Origin: Halosimplex aquaticum | GTDB lineage: Archaea > Halobacteriota > Halobacteria > Halobacteriales > Haloarculaceae | DNA: 64,000 nucleotides | NCBI RefSeq assembly: GCF_028747785.1 | Contig: NZ_CP118158.1 | Span: 2,294,001-2,358,000 of the forward strand | Direction of reading: 5' to 3' | Part shown: positions 8,521 through 17,746 of the stretch, one piece after another | Layout: each line of letters begins with the position of its first letter | How positions within the stretch are numbered: position 1 is the first letter of the stretch | Made by a program: the position numbers and the translations under genes | The notes under the pieces: generated by a model | Databases searched by the model: none | Told to the model about the DNA's origin: nothing | What the model saw: only the letters and a program-made list of their open reading frames with translations

Positions 8521-9171
8521 CTACTCGTCGAGGCGCGTGAGCGTGCTTGCGATCAATCGTCGAGTTCCTCTCTGAAGCCGAGACCCAACAGCCTGCGGTG
8601 AAATGCTAAGTTCGTTCGCAACGTCTTGACGAGTCGCCTCTCGCGGCGAATCATAATAACCCAGCGCGTACGCGATCGTCATTGCTTCGCGCTGTGCATT
8701 CGTCAAGTCGTACTCCTGGCCCGACTCAAACGGCGACAGCGTGTGAAGCGTCGTCAGTTCGAGCGGAATGTCGTGGTCTCTGCAATAGGACTGGAAGTCG
8801 GCCAGCACCTGTCGTGATTCAGCCCGAAGTTCGAACGACCATTGGGTTTCGCTCCCGAGCGCGGAAATGAGGTTTACCTTCGTTTCAATAATTGCGGTCA
8901 AGACGCTCTCGTACGCTAAGTCCCAGTCGATACGAATAAACGCCGCCCCGTTCACGTTATCGATCACCCGAATGTCGTGGATGCCCGGGTGTGTAACGTG
9001 CTCCATCGAGATGTTCTCGATTTCGGCATCACGAACCCAGAAATACGGGATGATAAATTCGTCCGTCGGAACGACGCGGTCTAGTTCGATTTCGGCGGTG
9101 GGAAACTCTGAGAAGACGGCGGCCAGTGGAAATTCATCGCCAGTCGCAGTGAATGTCGCTTCAATTGTCAT
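8521..9171 (-). CDS. HTH-10 (bacterioopsin-activator family) regulator
   Basis: About 216 aa. The C-terminus is the haloarchaeal HTH-10 domain (LTNAQREAMTIAYALGYYDS, then TRQDVANELSISPQAVGSRL). The N-terminal part is the variable ligand or partner-sensing region. ATG at 9171 (MTIEATFTATGDE) is preferred; a start 3 codons earlier is possible. Such proteins are numerous in Halobacteria and control diverse genes. This one lies 61 bp upstream of the hybrid kinase on the same strand. Confidence 0.85.
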   Translation of the reverse strand: MTIEATFTATGDEFPLAAVFSEFPTAEIELDRVVPTDEFIIPYFWVRDAEIENISMEHVTHPGIHDIRVIDNVNGAAFIRIDWDLAYESVLTAIIETKVNLISALGSETQWSFELRAESRQVLADFQSYCRDHDIPLELTTLHTLSPFESGQEYDLTNAQREAMTIAYALGYYDSPREATRQDVANELSISPQAVGSRLQRGTRRLIASTLTRLDE

Positions 9172-10219
9172 AGCCACCATACGAGCGACCGGTGAAAAGA
9201 TGTATCGCCAAAATCACTGTCGCCGACATCCACTCTCTACCGTACCCAGGGGCAAAAGCCAAATTCAATCGATATACGCGTTGTATCTTGCACGGCTATC
9301 ATAACATCTCTCAGAGCTAATAGAAATCTCGGTAATCAATTCACAACTCTCATCGACCGGCTGTTTCAGGCGAGGATATGTCTAAAGAAGAGGATTTCAA
9401 CAGAACTCCTAATTCCGGAATATGAACCTACTATCCAGCGTCTGACCGTGCTGATCGGACTGCTAACTACCTATCTGGGCGATGTTGCTCGTCGCCGTTG
9501 GAAGTACAAGGTGATGACGATTAGTCCAGATAGTCCGACAAAGGAGAAAGAGAAGTGGGCGTGGGAATTCTGGCGGTAGCTCTATAGCCGACGGTTTTGC
9601 TTGTGCGGTGTGTCTGCGGGCCGAGCCTGTGAAGGCCACATCTGACTGTGACCTGACAGTGTGATTCGAGAACGTGACGTGTGGCTGTGATGGCTGGGTA
9701 TCATTCGTCTTTAGCTAAGACTGGCGGTAATCTTCTGAGGCAATATTATACCCAATAGTATTAGACAGACGGAATCAGCGACTGAGGCGCTCTTGATACT
9801 AAGAATAGACGATTCACGATGTTTGGAAACCGTGTTTTCGTTCCGTAGCAGGCGTGTTACGACGCAATTCAGCTCCGAAACGCGGCTATTCGGTATTACT
9901 GTGAGTATTAGCTAAAGACGAATGGGCTGGGTATTAATCACCCACACTGAGGGGTAGGTGAACACTCACAGCGGTGTGTCTCCGCCGAAAGAGCTCTGTG
10001 AAAGATTCGGAGGGAAGTCTCGATACTTGTATTATGATTTCTGTGCATTGTTAACTTGTGTCATTACAAACCCTTTTAACTTGCTGATGGTCAAGTCAGG
10101 TTGGAAAGCAGAACGTGCCTTCCATTCGTGACTGAATATGCCCGCCCTCTACCTTTGAAAATCCGGGTATGAGAGTGGAAGGTTCTCTGGCAGTCGGTAA
10201 TGTCAAACAATCTAAGCCA
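9172..10219. other. Gene-poor interval carrying a MITE
   Basis: No convincing complete gene. An open frame of about 85 codons with no usable start ends at TAG near 9579 (residues such as LIGLLTTYLGDVARRRWKYK) and may be a decayed gene remnant. The 9702-9924 segment is a MITE, described separately. The rest is AT-richer than the chromosomal flanks. Confidence 0.5.
9702..9924. mobile_element. MITE, 223 bp, with 10-bp target duplications
   Basis: The terminal inverted repeats start CATTCGTCTTTAGCTAA at 9702 and end with the exact reverse complement at 9924. A weaker match extends to about 30 bp (ACT and TAAT blocks conserved). GGCTGGGTAT is duplicated directly outside both ends (9692-9701 and 9925-9934). 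No coding capacity. It is a non-autonomous element. The 10-bp duplication is the size reported for some haloarchaeal IS4-group elements, but the mobilising transposase is not identified here. Confidence 0.9.
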
Positions 10220-10474
10220 ATGACAACAGAATCAGCCCCAAACGAGAACGTTTTGACCGTTCTTAATGACCTCGACGAATGGACGTTTAGCGACACAAAA
10301 CTGACTTATCACAGTGGTGACTATATGTGCGTGAATATCGACCTGAGCAAGTTGGATAGTGCTGCAATTGCCGGCCTTATTCAATGGCATATTGACCAAG
10401 GCTGGAGTCTTGAAGACCTCGAAGTGACAAAACGTAGTGCAGAGATGGCCGGTCTGGCCAGTGACGTCCAATAG
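10220..10474 (+). CDS. Small acidic hypothetical protein (84 aa)
   Basis: Starts MTTESAPNENVLTVLNDLDE and ends SAEMAGLASDVQ; soluble and acidic. No family recognised. ATG at 10220 is preferred because upstream in-frame codons (from 10169) have no acidic bias. Short, coiled-coil-free and without cysteines. Its acidic composition fits a real haloarchaeal protein. Confidence 0.55.
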   Translation: MTTESAPNENVLTVLNDLDEWTFSDTKLTYHSGDYMCVNIDLSKLDSAAIAGLIQWHIDQGWSLEDLEVTKRSAEMAGLASDVQ

Positions 10475-10829
10475 CACGTCGCCCAATATACGTTTTCAAA
10501 GGTGGATTCGCCATTCAGGACAACTCCCGCAGTAGCATCGCTGCTGTGTCGTAGAAGGCAGGGACGCTGTTGCAAAGGCAGGTCTGGCAGTCCCGAAGGT
10601 GGGGTAATCATGGTCAGTGGTCGGGATAGACACCCCTGTGTGTCGATATTCCCGAGTATCAAGGAAAAGACGACGTCGTCGACCGTCGCTCGAACGGCTA
10701 GGGCGATATTCAGTTTGGGTTTCTCCTAACAGAATCCAAAACTGAACGCCGAATTCGGGCCTATATCGAGTCAAACCAGGGGGTCAAACACCCCATTTCA
10801 CGGATTCCAAAGCTGACCCCACTAGTTAA
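10475..10829. other. 355-bp interval without a recognised gene
   Basis: Both strands contain short open frames with arginine-rich, non-haloarchaeal composition, typical of noise. No hairpin, tRNA or terminal repeat was recognised. Confidence 0.5.
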
Positions 10830-10853
10830 GTTGTTTCAGAAACAACATATAAT
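10830..10853 (+). promoter_or_regulatory. 17-bp perfect palindrome and TATA element before the integrase
   Basis: GTTGTTTC-A-GAAACAAC (10830-10846) is a perfect 8+1+8 palindrome, immediately followed by an AT-rich ATATAAT that abuts the integrase ATG at 10854. This looks like a dimeric regulator's operator overlapping the promoter or the start. Because the TATA-like run touches the ATG, transcription may instead begin further upstream and the palindrome could act at the translational start. Confidence 0.6.
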
Positions 10854-11504
10854 ATGAGCAAACAAGAAACAGTGCACAGGTACATCGACCTCACACAAGT
10901 AGACCCACTCCGCGACGCAGCACACGACCGCCCCCTCCGCTACGATAGCCTCGGTCGCCGCCTCCGCGACGAGCTACTCATCATCCTCGGAATCGACCTC
11001 GGCCTGCGCGCCAACGAACTCCGTGGACTCAAGCAATCGATGTTCCGACTCTCGGAAGGAGAGGTGACCATTCCCGGACACGCACAGAAAGACTACCCCA
11101 ACGAAAACCTCTCTCCGGGGAGCGTCACGATGCGACTCGATCCGTTCGGCCACTTCGGAACCATCCGCCTTCTCCGCAGCTACTTCAATTCGGAATGGTA
11201 CCAGGAGCGAGAGAGCGACTACGTCTTCCCGTCACGGCAGTCAGACCAGATGACGACGGAGTCGATGCGCAACGTCGTCGAAGACCTCGCAGTGCATGCA
11301 GATATCACGGTTCACCGGAGCGATGGAGAGCCAGCTGATCCGTCAGAATTCCACCCACACGCACTCAGACACTCACTGTCGAACTATATGTTGGGTGATT
11401 CTAGTGATACCGAGAATATTCGGCTCATGGACGTACGGAACAGGCTTCGGCACCGCAGTGTATCGACGACAGAACGCGTTTACGACCATTTCCAGCGGCG
11501 CTGA
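10854..11504 (+). CDS. Single-domain tyrosine recombinase (216 aa)
   Basis: Contains the catalytic tyrosine-recombinase core: Arg in DLGLRANELRGL, HALRHS (HxLR), His in NRLRHRSVS and the nucleophilic Tyr in TTERVYDHF. It lacks the usual N-terminal SAM-like core-binding domain, so only the catalytic half is present from the ATG. The upstream palindrome and promoter argue that this short form is the native product and not a truncation. It probably performs integration or resolution for the small-gene cassette downstream. Confidence 0.85.
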   Translation: MSKQETVHRYIDLTQVDPLRDAAHDRPLRYDSLGRRLRDELLIILGIDLGLRANELRGLKQSMFRLSEGEVTIPGHAQKDYPNENLSPGSVTMRLDPFGHFGTIRLLRSYFNSEWYQERESDYVFPSRQSDQMTTESMRNVVEDLAVHADITVHRSDGEPADPSEFHPHALRHSLSNYMLGDSSDTENIRLMDVRNRLRHRSVSTTERVYDHFQRR

Positions 11505-11640
11505 ATTCTACTAGGGGAATTCAACTTCAAGAAACAGGACAGTGGCAACACTGGTAGCGAACGTTGGTTCTCTCCGCACCGTATCCGCTATGGTCGGTGT
11601 GCGTCCCACAGGTCACTTCGTGCCTATGCGTTCCGTTCAG

Positions 11641-11937
11641 TCAGCGCTCCTCGGACGGCAGACGCTGCTTGCCGTGCTTGTTTAGCACGTCTTGCAATCG
11701 ACGCCGTTCTCCCCTCGAAAAGACATAGCCGTTCTCGACCTTCGAGAGGAATGATTCGAGGCTAGCAATACTCGAATCGACGACTGAACAGTAGTTGATC
11801 GTCTGTTTCACTGCCTCCCGCTGGCCGGGCGTCAACAGAGTCGAGCGGTCGGCCAACTGCGATTTTATCCGGACGCTACGAGGATGGACGTCGAACTCAT
11901 CGAGAATCACCTGAGAGGAGCTCAAAGGCACCATCAC
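11641..11937 (-). CDS. Hypothetical protein (98 aa)
   Basis: Sequence includes ILDEFDVHPRSVRIKSQL and LTPGQREAVKQTINYCSVVD; mixed charge, mostly helical. No family recognised. It overlaps the next gene upstream by 41 bp on the same strand in a different frame, as small plasmid or provirus genes often do. The start could be a few codons later. Confidence 0.5.
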   Translation of the reverse strand: MMVPLSSSQVILDEFDVHPRSVRIKSQLADRSTLLTPGQREAVKQTINYCSVVDSSIASLESFLSKVENGYVFSRGERRRLQDVLNKHGKQRLPSEER

Positions 11938-12103
11938 CGGATGCGTTACCGTAGATTCGATAGCCGGTCGTCAGGACGTGGTCGCGCACGTCGTCCGGAA
12001 TCTCGGTCGCGCTAGCCGACTGCTGGTGGGTGTCGGCCACCACTCTCGTAACCCCACCGGAGGTAGCAAATGTAACCGACCGACCACCACACGTAACGAC
12101 CAA
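11897..12103 (-). CDS. Hypothetical protein (68 aa)
   Basis: Reads MVVTCGGRSVTFATSGGVTR and ends YRIYGNASGDGAFELLSGDSR. No family recognised. It belongs to a run of small minus-strand genes (13.27 to 11.64 kb) with short spacing or overlaps, so it is probably co-transcribed. Confidence 0.45.
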   Translation of the reverse strand: MVVTCGGRSVTFATSGGVTRVVADTHQQSASATEIPDDVRDHVLTTGYRIYGNASGDGAFELLSGDSR

Positions 12104-12176
12104 CCGACCGTCGGATTACACTGACCGCACGCTCGAACCCGGGGATCGACGCTCACAGACTGCTCGACAACGAACG

Positions 12177-12407
12177 TCACTGCGAGTCACCTCCGATGAA
12201 TTGGAGAATCGAATGCTGTTCGTTCTGTTCTTCCTGTTCTGGCCGACCGTTCTTGATGCAGCGTTCGCAGACCCAGTAGTCGTCATCATCGAGCCAGTTT
12301 CGTTTGCCCTCGCAGAACGCTTTGTAGCGTTCACAGTCGTGGCAGAAGTCCTGCTTCTGACGCTCGTTGACGGCGTTTTTCGTGTTTGGATTGAGTGTTC
12401 GGTTCAT
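12177..12407 (-). CDS. Small zinc-finger-like protein (76 aa)
   Basis: Two Cys pairs, CHDCERYKAFC and CERC, in an acidic 76-aa protein (MNRTLNPNTKNAVNERQKQD) suggest a zinc ribbon. Such mini zinc proteins are common in haloarchaeal plasmids and viruses and often act in DNA or protein binding. No specific function can be given. Confidence 0.6.
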   Translation of the reverse strand: MNRTLNPNTKNAVNERQKQDFCHDCERYKAFCEGKRNWLDDDDYWVCERCIKNGRPEQEEQNEQHSILQFIGGDSQ

Positions 12408-12516
12408 ATTGGAGGGGTGACGAACGCGGGGACGCTCGTCGGAGTACCCTGCGTGGAATCAAACCCACGCCCAGTCCACCAGGAGGGCCGTGACCGCAAC
12501 TGCAACTGCTGTTCGG

Positions 12517-12984
12517 CTAGTCAGCCAGAACTTCAGCGTCGTCGTCACGGTCGATGATATCGGACGCTTCAAGGAGTTCATCGAGCGTGGCTTGTGTCGA
12601 TTCCGGGGTGTTGTCGATCACCACCGCATCATCTTCTTCAACAACCTCAACGTCCGTTTCGTCGTCGTTCTCGGACGTTTCAGGCTCTCTGAGTGAGTAC
12701 TCGTCGCGGCTCATACAGAATGACCGTTCGAGATGGATGACGAGCTCGTTTTTATGATCATCCGACTCTGCGTTGGCCCAGTCCCGGCTGGGGACACGCG
12801 CACACTGTTCCCATTCGCCGTCACGTCGCTCTTGCAGACTCGCAAAGGTCACCAGGTCGTCATCCATTTCAAGCTCGATGCGAGCAACGCGTTCAGCGTG
12901 CTCGTAAACACGTTTCTCTGACGTTTTCGTTTGGAGTTCCCACGTGTCCGCAAGGGGGATCAGAGAATTCCAGCCGCGCGGCAT
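12517..12984 (-). CDS. Acidic hypothetical protein (155 aa)
   Basis: Starts MPRGWNSLIPLADTWELQTK; the last 50 residues are highly acidic (DDETDVEVVEEDDAVVIDNT). The ATG overlaps the stop of the upstream gene (TAATG), so the two are translationally coupled. No recognised domain. The N-terminal beta-rich region followed by an acidic tail is seen in plasmid-borne haloarchaeal proteins of unknown role. Confidence 0.6.
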   Translation of the reverse strand: MPRGWNSLIPLADTWELQTKTSEKRVYEHAERVARIELEMDDDLVTFASLQERRDGEWEQCARVPSRDWANAESDDHKNELVIHLERSFCMSRDEYSLREPETSENDDETDVEVVEEDDAVVIDNTPESTQATLDELLEASDIIDRDDDAEVLAD

Positions 12985-13271
12985 TACTCGTCACGCTCCG
13001 TTGTGCGTACGAATTCGCGTCCTTTGGTAGTGATGACGACTGCTCCTTGGCCGCGTGGTTCGGCGTCAGGGTGGTTGGGATCGACTGTGATCAGGTCGCG
13101 GCGAAGGCATCGGTTGACGGGTTGGTAGCCGTAGTCCGTAGATCCGATTGCGCCGACGATTTTGGCAAGTTGATGCTTCGATGGGAGAGGGTTCCGGTTA
13201 GCGATTTTGACGGCGAGTCGCATTTTGTTGCCGATGTGACCGTCGATGTCTGTCTGTTGGAGGGGCATCAC
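12984..13271 (-). CDS. Probable winged-helix protein (95 aa)
   Basis: The segment LPSKHQLAKIVGAIGSTDYG, then VNRCLRRDLITVDPNHP and AVVITTKGREFV, has the spacing of a winged helix ending in a wing with TxxG. It is the first gene of a divergently oriented pair with the 13.4-kb coiled-coil gene and is coupled to the acidic protein downstream. It may regulate this cassette. Confidence 0.55.
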   Translation of the reverse strand: MMPLQQTDIDGHIGNKMRLAVKIANRNPLPSKHQLAKIVGAIGSTDYGYQPVNRCLRRDLITVDPNHPDAEPRGQGAVVITTKGREFVRTTERDE

Positions 13272-13373
13272 AATGCATACTTAGTGATAGTGTAATAAAA
13301 ACCTTTGGCAGATAAGGGAAGTTCTGATATTATGCGTCGTGTCTTTTATTACAAACCTCTCCAAAATGCCAGT

Positions 13374-13658
13374 ATGGAACAACGAGCCCTCCTCACCAAG
13401 CGCGAACGAGAAGTCCTTCACGGAACCAACATCGAAGAAATCTCCAACGTCGAAGCCTACAGGCAGAAAATCCGCACCCGCGTACGCAAACGAATCAAAA
13501 ACCTCGAAACCGACATCACAATACTCGACGAAAAAGAACGCGAACTAGCCGAAGACGCACGTAGAGCAGCCTGCGGCCCCGAACCCATGCTTGAACAGTT
13601 GCGCGAGGAAATCCGACAGTTACGTAGTGAACTGATCGACGAGACAGGGAAAGTATGA
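13374..13658 (+). CDS. Coiled-coil hypothetical protein (94 aa)
   Basis: Starts MEQRALLTKREREVLHGTNI and continues with a long charged helix (QKIRTRVRKRIKNLETDITI) and a second one to the end. ATG at 13374 is chosen over earlier in-frame starts because a TTTTATTAC element lies 20-27 nt upstream. It resembles a widespread haloarchaeal small protein with no known function. It ends 32 bp before the helicase gene. Confidence 0.6.
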   Translation: MEQRALLTKREREVLHGTNIEEISNVEAYRQKIRTRVRKRIKNLETDITILDEKERELAEDARRAACGPEPMLEQLREEIRQLRSELIDETGKV

Positions 13659-13689
13659 ATATGCCATAATCTGTTTGATTTTATATCTG

Positions 13690-16600
13690 ATGTTACCCTC
13701 GCTTGACGCGCTTGTAGATAACTCGAATAACACCCTCGAAGACGTTTACAAGACCGTCGTCCCCGAATGCGAGGAAATTCGTATTGCAACCGGCTACTTC
13801 TATCTGTCCGGCTTTGACCTGTTCAAAGAAGATCTTGAGAACCTTCGCGACCCGGAAGGACTCGAACAAGCCCCATTTCGCATCCTAATGGGGCGAAAGA
13901 CCGATCAACGTACCGTCAAAGAAGTCAGCGAAGGCCAAACGCTACGCGAGCAGTTTGAGCAGGAAGTTAAGGACGATGTTGCTGAGCTGAACAACGCACA
14001 GATTGAGCGACTTGACCGACTACGTGACTTCATTGCAGAGGGGCTCGTTGACGTTCGGATTCGAAATCCCGACTCGGGATATTTTCACGCGAAAGGCGCC
14101 TGCTTCCGCGGTGCGACGGATGACCCGAGTCTACGCAACGGTGATCGCGATCAGCGAGGCGCGGTCACTATCGTCGGATCGTCGAACTTCTCACAGTCAG
14201 GCCACCGTCACAACGTTGAACTGAACCTGACCAGTCAGAATGGAAGCGACGCAGAAGCGTTTGAAGAATGGTACGACAACCAATGGGCCAACGGCGAGGA
14301 GTTCTCTGAGGAAATCATCAACATCATCGAGGAGACCGATCGCTACAAGCAGTGGAAGGAACAGCAGGACGAGGACGATGATGAAGTCGAAGGTGAGACA
14401 GATCTCGGAACGTATCTCGAACCGTTCGAGATGTATAAACTGCTGGCGTATGATGAGCTGAACGGCAACGTCAGTGTTCGTGATAGCCCTCTGTACTATT
14501 TCCAGACACTCGGCTACGAGAGTGCAAAGACAAAGCTGTCACAATATGATGGCTGCATAATCTCCGATTCGGTCGGTCTAGGCAAGTCGTTCATTGGAAG
14601 CGAACTTCTCTACGACTACCGAGAGCAAGGTGACCGTTGTCTCCTCATCGTCCCAGCCAACCTAACCGACCAGTGGCGTGATCTCCTCCAAGACGCGACA
14701 GACGAAGACGGAGACCCGTTCTTCGGCCTCGAGGTTGACGGAAAACACTTGCAGGTCATGAGCATCAGCAAATTCCAGAACCTCACATACGAGGAGGTGA
14801 ACTCTCTGGACGACCAATTTGACGTGGTGCTCATCGACGAGGCGCACCGATTCCGAAATCACGGGAAGTGGAATCCAAATCCGGTTGACGACGACGATTA
14901 CACGGGAACCCGGCGACATGCAAACGCTCGCCTCCTCCGGAACAACACGATGATTATGCTGACTGCGACGCCAATCAACAACTCAGCTACCGATCTCAAG
15001 AATCTCATTGGGTTGTTCACCGATGAAAACGAGCTGATGAACAAGGCATCGCTGAAATTCAGCGCCTTCGACGAGTACATCGACCTCGCTGCGGAGCGTA
15101 AGCAAGTTGCTGCCGGTAAAGAGGAGATTTCTGAGGAGGAGCAGCGTCAGATGACAGAGCAGCTCAAGCGCCACTCTGACGAGATTTCCGAGATACTCAA
15201 CGAAGTGATGGTGCTCCGAACTCGAAAGCATGTCAAGGAGACGCTGACCGATCAAGATGAATTCGAGATGAGCTTCAAGCCGCCAGAGCTCAACAAGGAG
15301 CAGTACTCGCTCCCACCCGCCTATCAGCCCATTTATCGTATGCTCCCGGACGTGATGGATGCACTCCACCTCCCACACATCACCATCAAGAATCCACAGG
15401 CAGGTGGGACTCTGAAAGCACTGTACAAACTAAACCTACTGAAGCGTCTCGAGTCCTCCACCTATGCCTTCGTCCAGTCAGTTCAGACGTTACATGAGAG
15501 TGAGCGTTCACTCCTTGGATTCCTTGACGGACTCCCCGAGGACGAAAATATCGATGTACTACGTACAATAGGTAGCGATGGAACAGGAACGACATTGGAG
15601 GATTTCGTTGAGGGAGCGGACGCGACTGAAGACCTTGAGCAAACGCTTGAAGAGTTCGGGTTCGACACTGGTGCCCTTCAAGCAGATGGGGGTGATGCAG
15701 ACGACGAACTAGCCGATGCCACGGTGGGAGAGGTGAAAACGTACATCCGCGAAGACCTGACGCTCCTTGCGTACTTCCTCTCCCGGTTCATCGGTCGTGT
15801 CGCCCGGGACTCCGGATCTATCGCGGACTTGGAAGTCGAACTGGAACAGTGGCTCGCTGACCACGGTGCAGCAGTTCTTCCGGATGTACCGGAGGATGAC
15901 CCGAATCCTATCCTCTATCCCCAGCACGATTTAAGCGAAGCCGACAGCGCTACACTGGCCTTCTACGAAGCCGTATTCGCGCTCCGAGAGTTCCGCGATC
16001 CCAAGATTGACCGGCTGGCCGAAGTTCTGAACGGATACGACCAGAAAGTACTCATCTTCACTCAGTACCGCGCGACCGCAGACTACGTCCACCGGACACT
16101 CGTCGACAACGAGTCATCACCCATGACGATGGAGAACAGTGCGGTCGTAAAGGGTGGAGACGAGAACAAGCAAGACATCATCAAACGGTTCGCTCCAGAG
16201 GCGTCGGGATACCAGCAGACGCTAGCCGAAAGTGATGAAACAGAGTTGCAGTACGTTGTGGCCACGGACACCCTTAGCGAAGGAGTCAACTTACAAGATA
16301 TCTCAGTAGTCGTAAATTACGACTTACCCTGGAATCCAATGCGCATCGTCCAGCGTGTCGGGCGTATTGACCGCATCGGTTCAACGGCGGACAAGTACGT
16401 ACACAATTTCTACCCTGATGGTGACATAGAGGCTGCAATCAAACTCCTAGAGCGCTTGCAGGCGAAAATCAACGATATCGCACTTATTGTCGGCAAAGAG
16501 AATAACATCCTTGATCCGAACGAAGATGCAGTGCTGGAGAGGGCGGGGGTCGAGACGGAGAAGACTATCGGGGAACTGGAGATCGATGAGATCGAGTCGT

Positions 16601-17499
16601 CGATACGAGAGTCTCGTGATGTGACCGACTATAACGAGCTGGACGACACCTCGAAGAATCCTCTGCTACGGAACGCTGGTAGTGACGAGAACGCGGCATT
16701 CGAACGCGTTCTACTCAAAGAAGAACTGAACGACGACTATGGGCTCTCTTCAGAGGACTTCGAGTTCGCGGAGGACTATTTCGAGGAACAGACCGACGAG
16801 CGCGAGTTCCTCTACACGAACGCGATTGGCCACGATACAGGCCCGCGTCCGGGTGTGTTTGGCCTCGTCCACCTCTGGTTCGAGAACGACGAGACAGGCG
16901 AACCCGAAGATGCGCCGCTTGGACGTGTACGGCGAGCCTTGTACTACAAACCATTCAGTGGTGACCTGAAAGAGCGACCCGTTGGTTCACTCGCCATCGC
17001 ACCGGAAACACAGGGTGAACAAATTTCCGGGAACACCGAGAGGGTAATAGCGAACAGGGAGTCAATCGAGGAGCACCTCTCCGAGCGGTTAGAGAAGATA
17101 CGTGAAGGGCAGGTCGAGGAGGTGTTCAGTGGCGGTGGCCAGTCGGCCACACAGGAGATGCTACTCGACATGATGCAGATGAGAATCCTCCCACAGTACG
17201 GTGACCAGCCCGCACCTGTAGACGGGCATGAAACGGTCGGAGAGTGGGCGAATACCCTGTTCGATAAGCTGGATAGAGTGAAGCTTAAACACACAGATGA
17301 AGACCGTGTGTTGCGAGAGACCTTCCGGGAACACCAGGACTACACCTCGCTCGGCGACTGGCCGGTTGATGAGTTCCTCGTCGAACTAGAGGCATTCATC
17401 GAGCGCAATATCGAGGCATCTGCGGAGTATCAGACCACTCTTGTGGATGAGAGCGCCGTCCAGGCTCGGCTCATCTGCTGGGGCGTCATCGGTCAATAA
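13690..17499 (+). CDS. PLD-like / SNF2-family helicase (1269 aa), defence-type
   Basis: The N-terminus is a phospholipase-D-like nuclease fold: IATGYFYLSGFDLF, HAKG (about residue 132; HxK) and VGSSNFSQSG (about 162). A superfamily-2 motor follows: Walker A DSVGLGKSF (about 295), DEAH box LIDEAHRFRN (about 383), LTATPINNS, then the helicase C-terminal half with VLIFTQYRATADYV and QRVGRIDRIGS (about 887). A long acidic C-terminal region closes the protein. PLD-SNF2 fusions occur in anti-phage islands, where they translocate along and cleave or remodel foreign DNA. It converges on a nuclease and a methylase gene. ATG at 13690 (MLPSLDALVDNSNN) is preferred to a TTG 5 codons earlier. Confidence 0.88.
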   Translation: MLPSLDALVDNSNNTLEDVYKTVVPECEEIRIATGYFYLSGFDLFKEDLENLRDPEGLEQAPFRILMGRKTDQRTVKEVSEGQTLREQFEQEVKDDVAELNNAQIERLDRLRDFIAEGLVDVRIRNPDSGYFHAKGACFRGATDDPSLRNGDRDQRGAVTIVGSSNFSQSGHRHNVELNLTSQNGSDAEAFEEWYDNQWANGEEFSEEIINIIEETDRYKQWKEQQDEDDDEVEGETDLGTYLEPFEMYKLLAYDELNGNVSVRDSPLYYFQTLGYESAKTKLSQYDGCIISDSVGLGKSFIGSELLYDYREQGDRCLLIVPANLTDQWRDLLQDATDEDGDPFFGLEVDGKHLQVMSISKFQNLTYEEVNSLDDQFDVVLIDEAHRFRNHGKWNPNPVDDDDYTGTRRHANARLLRNNTMIMLTATPINNSATDLKNLIGLFTDENELMNKASLKFSAFDEYIDLAAERKQVAAGKEEISEEEQRQMTEQLKRHSDEISEILNEVMVLRTRKHVKETLTDQDEFEMSFKPPELNKEQYSLPPAYQPIYRMLPDVMDALHLPHITIKNPQAGGTLKALYKLNLLKRLESSTYAFVQSVQTLHESERSLLGFLDGLPEDENIDVLRTIGSDGTGTTLEDFVEGADATEDLEQTLEEFGFDTGALQADGGDADDELADATVGEVKTYIREDLTLLAYFLSRFIGRVARDSGSIADLEVELEQWLADHGAAVLPDVPEDDPNPILYPQHDLSEADSATLAFYEAVFALREFRDPKIDRLAEVLNGYDQKVLIFTQYRATADYVHRTLVDNESSPMTMENSAVVKGGDENKQDIIKRFAPEASGYQQTLAESDETELQYVVATDTLSEGVNLQDISVVVNYDLPWNPMRIVQRVGRIDRIGSTADKYVHNFYPDGDIEAAIKLLERLQAKINDIALIVGKENNILDPNEDAVLERAGVETEKTIGELEIDEIESSIRESRDVTDYNELDDTSKNPLLRNAGSDENAAFERVLLKEELNDDYGLSSEDFEFAEDYFEEQTDEREFLYTNAIGHDTGPRPGVFGLVHLWFENDETGEPEDAPLGRVRRALYYKPFSGDLKERPVGSLAIAPETQGEQISGNTERVIANRESIEEHLSERLEKIREGQVEEVFSGGGQSATQEMLLDMMQMRILPQYGDQPAPVDGHETVGEWANTLFDKLDRVKLKHTDEDRVLRETFREHQDYTSLGDWPVDEFLVELEAFIERNIEASAEYQTTLVDESAVQARLICWGVIGQ

Positions 17500-17513
17500 T
17501 CGAGTCCTCCAGT

Positions 17514-17738
17514 CTACTCTATTGGCGGTCGGAGATCTCGCCACCGCACATCAATTTGTTCCTCGGATGCTAGCCGAACACGATAGAGGAAGGAGTCTCG
17601 ATCGTCCCCGGTAGATTCACCTGCATCGTCACGTCTCACGTCAACAACTTCGCCGTGCTCGCCATGGTATCGATAGTCTGGGTCGTCTTTGTCTGGGATA
17701 TCGATCCGAACTCTGTCTCCTATTTCAGCACACTGCAT
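17514..17738 (-). CDS. Small SH3/KOW-like hypothetical protein (74 aa)
   Basis: Starts MQCAEIGDRVRIDIPDKDDP and contains HGEHGEVVDVRRDD, a pattern like a small beta-barrel (KOW/SH3) fold. It is separated from the upstream nuclease gene by only a few bases; a GTG start at 17753 would overlap it. Probably the last gene of the methylase-nuclease operon. Function unknown. Confidence 0.55.
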   Translation of the reverse strand: MQCAEIGDRVRIDIPDKDDPDYRYHGEHGEVVDVRRDDAGESTGDDRDSFLYRVRLASEEQIDVRWRDLRPPIE

Positions 17739-17746
17739 ACACACAT

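Noticed and set aside
10496..10774. Minus-strand 92-aa ORF
   Set aside because: Arg/Thr-rich composition, no domain, no promoter seen; treated as noise.
12430..12510. tRNA-like T-arm on the minus strand (CGTGGGTTTGATTCCACG)
   Set aside because: The loop is 8 nt, no matching acceptor stem or anticodon arm could be drawn, and the flanking bases do not pair; not a tRNA or clear fragment.
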